Source: Adiantum capillus-veneris
Taxonomy: Eukaryota > Streptophyta > Polypodiopsida > Polypodiales > Pteridaceae
Assembly (NCBI GenBank): GCA_014529385.2
Contig: CM043971.1
Coordinates: 93,278,840-93,342,839 of the forward strand
DNA length: 64,000 bases
Direction: 5' to 3'
Under the pieces are notes generated by a model. It searched no databases. It saw nothing but the letters and a program-made list of their open reading frames with translations, and had not been told where the DNA came from. A program made the translations under genes and the position numbers. Below are positions 55,390 to 64,000 of this stretch, one piece after another (the stretch's first letter is position 1; each line of letters starts with the position of its first letter).

Positions 55390-56950
55390 AAAAGGTTTGC
55401 ATAGGTTGGACAAGTGGTGAACCTTGAGACCAAATCCTCCTTGCTATATTAATGGAAGCAAGGTTGGACAAGTGGTGGACCTTGAAACCAAAGCCTCTTT
55501 GCTATATGAGAGCATAGGTTGGACAAGTGGTGGACCTAGTTGTAATACCCACTGCCACCTATCAACTACTATAGGACTATGCTTTCCAATGTCCAAGTAT
55601 CCCTTGAGTCTTTCAAGGTTGAACCCGTGGTGGACCTTGAAACAAAAATCCCCTTTCTATATCAGAGCATAGCTTGGACAAGTGGTGGACCTAGTTATAA
55701 TGCCCAATATCCAAGGTGAAATACCTTAGGACTTTGCTACCTTGCTTACCAATGTTTACGTAGCCCCTCATTTCTTTAATGGAAGTAAGGTTGGACAAGT
55801 GGTGGACCTTGAAACCAAAGCCTCTTTGTTATATTGGAGCATAGGTTGGACCTAGTTTTAATACCCACTGCCACCTATCAACTACTATAGGACTATGCTT
55901 TCCAATGTCCAAGTATCCCTTGAGTCTTTCAAGGTTGAACACGTGGTGGACCTTGAAACCAAAATCCCCTTTCTATATTAGAAAGGTTGAACACATGGTG
56001 GACCTTGAAACGAAAATCCCCTTTCTTTATCAGAGCATAGCTTGGACAAGTGGTGGACCTAGTTATAATGCCCAATATCCAAGGTGAAACACCTTAGGAC
56101 TTTGCTACCTTGCTTGCCAATGTTTACGTAGCCCCTCATTTCTTTAATGGAAGCAAGGTTGGACAAGTGGTGGACCTTGAAAGCAAAGCCTCTTTGCGAT
56201 ATGAGAGCATAGGTTGGACCTAGTTGTAATACCCACTGCCACCTATCAACTACTATAGGACTATGCTTTCCAATGTCCAAGTATCCCTTGAGTCTTGCAA
56301 GGTTGAACACGTGGTGGACCTTGAAACCAAAATCCCCTTTCTATATCAGAGCATAGCTTGGACAAGTGGTGGACCTAGTTATAATGCCCCTCCTTTCTTT
56401 AATGGAAGAAAGGTTGGAAAAGTGGTGAATCTTGAAACCCAAACCCTTTGGCTATATATAGAGGATAGCTTGGACAAGTGGTGGGCTTAGTTGTAGTATC
56501 CAATGTCCAAGGTCCAAGGTGAACTATGTAAAGACCTTACTTCCAAAAACAAAGTCGTACAAGTGGTTCTCCTTGAAACCAAAACCTCCTTAGTGTATTA
56601 GAACATAGCTTGGAGAAGTGGTGGACTTAGTTGTAATGGTGAATGTCCAAAGCAAACTATTATAGGACCTTGCTTCCCAAATCAAGTTTGGACAAGTGGT
56701 GGATCTTGAAACCAAAACCCCCTTACTCTATTAGAGCATAGCTTAGATAAGTGGTGGACCTAGCTGCCATGGAAAATGTTCAATCTGAACTGCTGCAGGA
56801 CCTTGCTATTAAATGTCTAAGTAGAGCTAGCTTCTTTAATGGAATCAAGGTTGGGAAAGTGGTGCATCTTGAAACCAAAAGCCCTTTATTGTATTAGAGC
56901 ATAGCTTGGACAAGTGAGGGACCTAGTTTTAATGTGTGATGTCCAAAGAA
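55390..56950. repeat. Repeat array 1, core TTGGACAAGTGGTGGACC
   Basis: About twenty copies of the core, exact or near-exact, in one orientation within 1.56 kb. They usually continue as TTGAAACCAAA or TAGTTGTAAT. A larger unit containing CCCACTGCCACCTATCAACT repeats at about 55550, 55866 and 56233 (316 and 367 bp apart). The array begins some 80 bp upstream of the start codon of the minus-strand gene at 52089-55308. Short open frames (…TSGGPS…) are translations of the repeat. Confidence 0.92.
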
Positions 56951-58294
56951 AAGTATTACAAGACCTTGCTTTCCAATATTTGAATTGGTCAAGTGGTTAA
57001 AACTAAGTATAAAACTTTGACCATTTTCTTCTCGAATTGCCAAAAAGCTAGTTTTAGACACCCCTAAATGAAAATGGTTTAGGGTGGCCTTAAACAATGT
57101 TTTTTCAAAGACTTGAATAAAAGGGTTGCCGAAGAGTAATGAAAATTTATTGTGGCTTGAAGTGCCTGAGTATGTGAAAACAAGCCTAGGTTTTCCACGA
57201 GGCAAAAGGTGACATAATAAGAACATTGAAAACTTAGGATTGACCATGTGGCCTAAACTTTGGCAAGTGAAGTGGTGGCCAAGTTTTGTGGCACAGTGTG
57301 CACTTGGTCCTATATGTGTTGACCACTTGGCTAAATCTAGGACCATAAGGCCAAACCTTTGGCACCTTAAATATAGTATGGGACATAATCTAGAACTGCT
57401 ATAGTAAATTAGTAGTATAGTTAATATGTTAATATTTGTATTATATTTAAGTATATGCTAATATAATTTATGTTCAAAATTTCACTAATGAAGAATGTTC
57501 CCATTTAGCACTCCAGATGCGGGGTCTTAGGGCAATTCCACAATGGGGTGACAAGGCAGCGCTTCCACGTGAGGTTTGGGGGTAGCGCTCTTGATGGGGA
57601 TGTGGAATATAGCGCTCTCGATGGCGGGGCTTGGGAGGTTGATTTTGGGATATTGTTCTCGGCGGGGTCCGGGGCAGCGCCCCGGGCGGGGTCAAGGGTC
57701 AAGGGATTTTTTTAAAAAAAGTGAATTCCTAGTATAGAGTTACGCATGTTTTTCATATTTTCAACCATGATTTCTTTAATTTTGGCCGTGTGAATTGGTT
57801 AATGTTTTATATTGCTTTTGTTTTTTTTAATCCTATGATAAAACATGGACTTGTAGCATATGTGGCATTCTAATAAACCCTATCAAGATTAGGCACACAG
57901 AGAGCGCACGAGCAACGCACACAGAGAAAGCAGGCGAGCAGCAAACACACAGAAAGCGTACATGGATCGCACACAGTTGGAGTATACGCGCGCGTAGAGG
58001 AGCAAGCTCGGCATCGTACACAACACACAGGTGGAGTGCACAGGATTGAAAGTTCGCGCACAAGATAAAGAAACAGCAGCGTACACAACGCTTTCCAGAA
58101 GGGCAGGATCGGGCATAGCTTCTTCTCAGGAGACATTGCACACCTCACGAATAGAGAAAAAATAGGTATTTCTCTCTCTCTCACTCTCTGTCTTTCTCCA
58201 TATAGAGAAGAATGTCTCTGTAACTCTTCTTGCACACACACTCTCTCGTCAAAAGACAGAGATACAATAGTTTAAAAGTATCCCCGCACACATA
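56951..58294. other. Spacer between arrays, with GC-rich and AC-rich parts
   Basis: No gene seen. 57510-57705 is unusually GC-rich with repeated TAGCGCTCT and the near-palindrome GGGGCAGCGCCCC near 57675. 57890-58140 is rich in CGCACACAG/GAGAGCGCACGAG-type text. These differ from both flanking arrays and look like a separate insertion. Confidence 0.5.
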
Positions 58295-58560
58295 CACATA
58301 TTCCCACACATCGTCTTCCTCTCTTCGAATACATAACCCAGTGAAATCTATTATCTGCTTCTCTCTCTTGAAAATACATGCACATATTCCCACACATCAT
58401 CTTCCTCACTTCCACATACATAACCACAATGAAATCTGTTATCTTGTTGTCTCTTCTCTTGAAAATACGTGCACATATTCCCATACATCGTCTTCCTCTC
58501 TTCCATATAACATAAACACAGTGAAATCTGTTTATCTTTCTCTCTCTCCTCTCTCTAAAA
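58295..58560. repeat. Tandem repeat, about 86-91 bp, three copies
   Basis: CACATATTCCCA starts at 58295, 58381 and 58472. Each unit contains CGTCTTCCTC/CATCTTCCTC, GTGAAATCT (or ATGAAATCT), and CTCTTGAAAATAC. CT-rich tracts border it on both sides. Confidence 0.88.
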
Positions 58561-58572
58561 AACAGGTATTTA

Positions 58573-58610
<38 letters not shown>

Positions 58611-58640
58611 TGTATCTTGCTATCTCTCTCTTGAAAATAC
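58561..58640. repeat. (CT)n microsatellite
   Basis: CT run at about 58573-58598 followed by TATCTATC repeats. Confidence 0.85.
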
Positions 58641-59049
58641 ATGCTCATGTATGTGTGCGTCTATGTAATCTATGTGTATGTATATGTATATTTGTGTTAT
58701 TCCTTTAATACCCCCTGTATCATACATAATGCAATACACAATTACACTTAATTACGATATGCACACATAGTATATATACATACATAAAATCACAAATAAC
58801 TAACACATTGTAATACTAGTAAAATTGAATGGAAGACTTACTTGCGTGATCTGTTAAAAGTCGATTCTTGTTGCGTTTCTGGATGTATGCTGAGCTGATT
58901 TTTCCTCTAATCCATTTGTAGAAATGATTGTAACTTCTTTTCTCAAAAAAAGTATGTTTTTAGTGATACACCTAATGGACATAAATGGTTGAAACTAGAC
59001 ATGTAACCAAAAATACGTGTATTTTTTGGATGAATATAACACTTTTTTG
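58641..59049. other. No gene seen
   Basis: AT-rich sequence with TGTATATG tracts before the second array. Confidence 0.45.
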
Positions 59050-62000
59050 TGACCCTTACCACAAGTGGTGGACCTTGAGAACCAGTACTATAAAGACCTC
59101 CAAACAATACCTGTACACTCAATCCTTCTTGGTATCTAGGTTGGACAAGTGGTGGACCTTGTTCAAATTCTCTAACCACTCTCTCTAACATGTGACATAA
59201 TTTAGGTGTGATAAATTCATATCTATGCAAACTAATATCAGTTTAGGCTTGTTAATTTGAATGTTTAATTTCTGTACAATATATTGATTTGATTTTGCAT
59301 ATATGAATTAGGTGGTATAATGAAACTTTTGTGTAAACTTGAATTAAAAATCAATTTCGGCGTGAATATTTTAAATTTAAGTGGTAAAATTTAGATTTTA
59401 TAAAAAAGTTTGAATTTTAAAATTTGCGAATTTAGAATTTAGCGGGATATTAAAATTTGGGAGGGATATTTAAATTTAGGCGGGAAGTTTTGAATTTATA
59501 CGAGATCTCCTTACATAAGAGAGTATAGTTGGACAAGTGGTGACCCTTATAGCTAGAGCATCCATGCTACTGGACATGATAGTAGGGAATCTATTGAATA
59601 TTGTATGTATAATATATATGTAATAATCTAGCTTGGACAAGTGGTGGACCTTGAACAAAACCCCATATAAAACATATCATGCACATTCTAAGTGGTCAGA
59701 AAAAATATCATTTAAGATAAGCCTTATAGGTTGGACAAGTGGTGGACCTTAACACCCAGATATTCTTCATATAATGACATAGAGTGGAAAACTGGTGAAT
59801 CTTGAGACCAACCATGCTACTAGCATGGACAAGTGTGGAACTTGAAAGTAAACCCCCATCTACGAAATATCGTGGTTTAAGGTATTTCGATGGAGCCTAC
59901 ATCTTGAGACATCGTGCATCTTGCTTCTCTTCATGTTTCAATGAAGCCTATCTTGGACAAATGGTGGAGCATCCTTCTCTCCATGTTTCAATGGACCCTA
60001 GCTTGGACAATGGTGGACCTTTGCTTCTCTCTATTATCCAATAGAGTTAGCTTGGACAAGTGGTGGACCTTGGAACCAACCCCCATGTAAAACCTATCAT
60101 GGTCACTCCAAGTGTGTAAAGAATAACCTTTAAGATATAGCCTTATAGGTTGGACAAGTGGTGGACCTTAACACCCTAATATTCTTAATATAATGACATA
60201 AGTGAAAAAGTGGTGAATCTTGAGACAAAACTCACTCATGCAACTACAATAATAGCTTGGACATGTGGACCTTGAACTAAGACCCCCCCTGTTTCAATAA
60301 GTTAGCTTCAACAAATGGTGGAGCATCCTTCTCTCCATGTTACAATGGACCCTAGCTAGACAAGTGGTGGACCTTTGTTTCTCTCTATGTTTCAATAGAG
60401 TTAGCTTGGACAAGTGGTGGACCTTGGAACCAAACCCCATGTAAAACCTATCATGGTCACTCCAAGTGGTGAAAAAGAATAACCTTAAGATATAGCCTTA
60501 TAGGTTGGACAAGTGGTGGACCTTAACACCCATATTTGCTTAAATATAATGACATAGAGTAAAAATGGTAATCTAGACAAAACCACTCATGCTACTAGTG
60601 AAATACTTGGACAAGTGTGGACTTGAACGTAAACCCCCCCATTTTCAATAGACTTAGCTTCGACAAATGTGGAGCATCGTTCTCTCCATGTTTCAATGGA
60701 CCTAGCTTGGACAAGTGGGACCTTTGTTTTCTCTCTATGTTTCAATAGAGTTAGCTTGGACAAGTGGTGGACCTTGGAACCAAACCCCATGTAAAACCTA
60801 TCATGGTCACTCCAAGTAGGAAGAAAGAATAACCTTTAAGATGTAGCCTTAATTTGGACAAGTGGTGGACCTTAACACCCACATATTTTTTAATAAAGTG
60901 GTGAATCTTAAGACAAACCACTCAGGCTACTAGCAATAATAGCTTGGACAAGTGTGGACCTTGAATGTAAACCCCTCATCTACGAAATATCGTGGTTTAA
61001 TGTATTTCGATGGAGCCTAGCATCTTGGAGACATGGTGCAGCTTGCTTCTCGTCATGTTTCAATGGAGCCTATCTTGACAAATGGTGGAGCATCCTTCTC
61101 TCCATGTTTCAATGGACCCTAGCTTGGACAAGTGGTGGACCTTTGTTTCTCTCTATGTTTCAATAGAGTTAGCTTGGACAAGTGGTGGACCTTGGAACCA
61201 AACCCCCATGTAAAACCTATCATGGTCACTCCAAGTGGTAATAAAGAATAACCTTTAAGATGTAGCCTTATAGGTTGGACAAGTGGTGGACCTTAACACG
61301 CGCATATTCTTAATATAATGACATAGAGTGAAAAGTGGTGAATCTTGAGACCAAACCACTCAGGCTACTACCAATAACTTGGACAAGTGTTGACCTTGAA
61401 TGTAAACCCTCATCTACGACATATCGTGGGTTTAATGTTTTTCGATGGAGCCTAGCATCTTGGAGACATGGTGCACCTTGCTTCTCCTCATGTTTCAATG
61501 GAGCCAATCTTGGACAAATGGTGGAGCATCCTTCTCTCCATGTTTCAATGGACCCTAGCTTAGACAAGGGTGGACCTTTGCTTCTCTCTATGTTTCAATA
61601 GAGTTAGCTTGGACAAGTGGTGGACCTTGGAACCAAACCCCCATGTAAAACCTATCATGGTCACTCCAAGTAGTAAGAAAGAATAACCTTTAAGATGTAG
61701 CCTTATAGGTTGGACAAGTGGTGGACCTTAACACCCACATATTCTTAATAAAAGTGGTGAATCTTGAGACCAAACCACTCAGGCTACTAGCAATAATAGC
61801 TTGGACAAGTGGTGGACCTTGAATGTAAACCCCTCATCTACGAAATATCGTGGGTTTAATGTATTTCGATGGAGCCTAGCATCTTGGAGACATGGTGCAG
61901 CTTGCTTCTCGTCATGTTTCAATGGAGCCTATCTTGGACAAATGGTGGAGCATCCTTCTCTCCATGTTTCAAGACCCTAGCTTGGACAAGTGGTGACCTT

Positions 62001-64000
62001 GGAACCAAACCCCCATGTAAAACCTATCATGGTCACTCCAAGTGGTAATAAAGAATAACCTTTAAGATGTAGCCTTATAGGTTGGACAAGTGGTGGACCT
62101 TAACACGCGCATATTCTTAATATAATGACATAGAGTGGAAAAGTGGTGAATCTTGAGACCAAACCACTCAGGCTACTACCAATAATAGCTTGGACAAGTG
62201 TTGGACCTTGAATGTAAACCCCTCATCTACGACATATCGTGGGTTAAATGTTTTTCGATGGAGCCTAGCATCTTGGAGACATGGTGCACCTTGATTCTCC
62301 TCATGTTTCAATGAGCCTACCTTGGACAAATGGTGGAGCATCCTTCTCTCCATGTTTCAATGGACCCTAGCTTAGACAATGGTGGACCTTTGCTTCTCTC
62401 TATGTTTCAATAGAGTTAGCTTGGACAAGTTGGACCTTGTAACCAAATAACCCCCATTAAAACCTTTCATGGTCACTCCAAGGTGAGAAAGAATAACCAT
62501 TAAGATATAGTCTTATAGGTTGGACAAGTGGTGGACCTTAACACCCAAATATTTTTAATATAATGACAGAGAGTGGAAAAGTGGTGAATCTTGAGAGCAA
62601 ACCACTCATGCTACTAGCGATAATAGGTTGGACAAATTGTTGATCTTGAATGTAAACTCCCCATGTACAAAATAACGTGGTTTAAGGTATTTCGATGGAG
62701 GCTAGCATCTTGGAGATATGGTGCAGCTTGCTTCTCTTCATGTTTCAATGGAGTCTATCTTGGACAAATGGTGGAGCATCCTTCTCTCCATGTTTCAATA
62801 GACCCTAGCTTAGACAAGTGGTGGACCTTTGCTTCTCTCTATGTTTCAATAGAGTTAGCTTGGACAAGTGGTGGACCTTGGAACCAACCCCCATGTAAAA
62901 CCTTTCATGGTCACTCCAAGTGGTCAGAAAGAATAACCATTAAGATATAGTCTTATAGGTTGGACAAGTGGTGGACCTTAATACCCAAATATTCTTAATA
63001 TAATGACACAGAGTGAAAAAGTGGTGAATCTTGAGACCAAACCCCTCATGCTACTAGCGTTAATAGGTTGGACAACTGGTGGACCTTGAATGTAAACCTT
63101 CCATGTTTCAATAGAGTTAGCTTCGACAAATGGTGGAGCATCCTTCTCTCCATGTTTCAATGGAGCCTAGCTTGGACAAGTGGTGGACCTTTGCTTCTCT
63201 CTATGAGAAGAATAAAGTTAGCTTGGATAAGTGGTGGACCTTGGAACCAAACCCCTATGTAAAACATATCATGGACATTTCAAGTGGTGAGAAAGAATAC
63301 CCTTAAGATATAACCTTATAGGTTGGACAAGTGGTCGACCTTAACACCTAGATCTTCTTTATATAATGACATAGAGTGGAAAAGTGGTGAATCTTGAGAC
63401 CAAACCACTCATGCTACTAGGATAATAGCTTGGAAAAGTGACTGACCTTGACGTTAAACCCCACATGTAAACAATATCGTGGGTTTAAGGTATTTCAATG
63501 GATCCTAGAATCTTGGAGACATGGTGCAACTTGCTTCTTTTCATGTTTCAATGAAGCCTATCTTCCACCAATGGGGATCATCCTTCTCTAAATGTCTCAG
63601 TGGAGCCTAGCTTGGACAAGTGGTGGACCTTTGCTTCTCTCTATGTTTCCATAGAGTTAGCTTGGACAAGTGGTGACCTTGAAACCAAACCCCCATGTAA
63701 AACATATCATGGTCATTCCAAGTGGTGAGAAATAATACCCTTTAAGATCTAGCCTTATAGGTTGGACAAGTGGTCGACCTTAAAACCTAGATCTTCATAA
63801 TATAACGACATAGAGTGGAAAAGTGGTAAATCTTGAGACCAAACCACTCATGCTACTAGAATAATAGCTTGGACAAGTGGTGGACCTTGAATGTAAACCC
63901 CCATGTACGAAATATCATGGGTTTAAGGTATTTCAATGGAGCCTAGCATCTTGGAGACATGGTGCAGATTGCTTCTCTTCATGTTTCAATGGAGCCTATC
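59050..64000. repeat. Repeat array 2, higher-order units of about 350-440 bp
   Basis: The TTGGACAAGTGGTGGACC core continues in the same orientation to the window end. From 59.7 kb a higher-order unit is clear. The copy of the core that follows 'CCTTATAGG' starts at 59731, 60150, 60504, 60853, 61275, 61710, 62082, 62520, 62960, 63323 and 63762. Intervals are 349-440 bp; shorter units lack one internal block, either the TACGAAATATCGTGG block or the CTCTCTATGTTTCAATAGAG block. Each unit holds about four to six cores. No gene is present. The array leaves the window still in progress. Confidence 0.95.

Noticed and set aside
57833-58241. Cys-rich minus-strand open frames
   Set aside because: They come from CACACAG/GCGCACG-type low-complexity sequence; overlapping frames look equally plausible and none has a motif.
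59802-63262. Many short open frames with similar peptides containing TSGGP or DKWWT
   Set aside because: They are translations of the TTGGACAAGTGGTGGACC core in different frames, with no start or length conservation.

Overview
The window is repeat-dense nuclear DNA of a land plant. It holds nested LTR retrotransposons with tRNA-derived primer sites, decayed LINE and Ty3/gypsy pieces, hAT-type MITEs, TG/AG microsatellites and one intronless F-box gene. The style of the F-box protein, the LINE, and a transposon-like gene of the DUF7869 kind (a name I give from memory) suggests a seed-free vascular plant, most likely a fern. That placement is an inference, not a measurement.

Layout. 1-3.67 kb: a gag fragment, an inverted LTR/PBS remnant, a microsatellite and old repeats. 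3.67-28.95 kb: a Ty1/copia element (LTRs 3674-3915 and 28670-28949, target duplication AAAAG). It was broken by two hAT-type MITEs and, inside its reverse transcriptase, by a 19,001-bp Ty3/gypsy element (8230-27230, target duplication GGGTT). 28.95-31.5 kb: old tandem repeats. 32.26-33.27 kb: the F-box gene, the only clearly intact host gene. 34.1-36.3 kb: a decayed minus-strand LINE. 36.5-44.4 kb: LTR remnants, a minus-strand gag and a chromovirus-like integrase-LTR-PBS remnant. 46.6 kb: a third MITE. 49.5-51.8 kb (minus): a broken retropepsin/Trp-repeat module. 52.1-55.3 kb (minus): the transposase-like gene. 55.4-64 kb: arrays built on TTGGACAAGTGGTGGACC, split by a 2-kb insert.

The most unusual object is the 19-kb gypsy element. 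It has 945-bp LTRs about 3-4% apart by hand count, a tRNA-Asp-type primer site and a gag-pro-RT-RNaseH-INT order like the Tat/Athila branch. It also carries (a) an extra, intact-looking retropepsin motif after the integrase, while the normal protease has lost its active-site glycine; (b) two identically spaced HHCC zinc modules in the integrase; (c) a large extra downstream ORF of about 1,065 codons with a basic tract and a long coiled coil; and (d) two arrays of a 24-bp palindrome with matching spacing, one before gag and one before the extra ORF. The repeated leader suggests two separately expressed coding units in one element. A related retropepsin plus Trp-repeat module at 49.5-51.5 kb indicates that this module recurs.

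Almost all coding regions carry stops or frameshifts. The seven internal stops in the gypsy element are all TGA or TAG, as expected from C-to-T decay of CGA and CAG codons. Domain names are given from motif recognition, without database searches.
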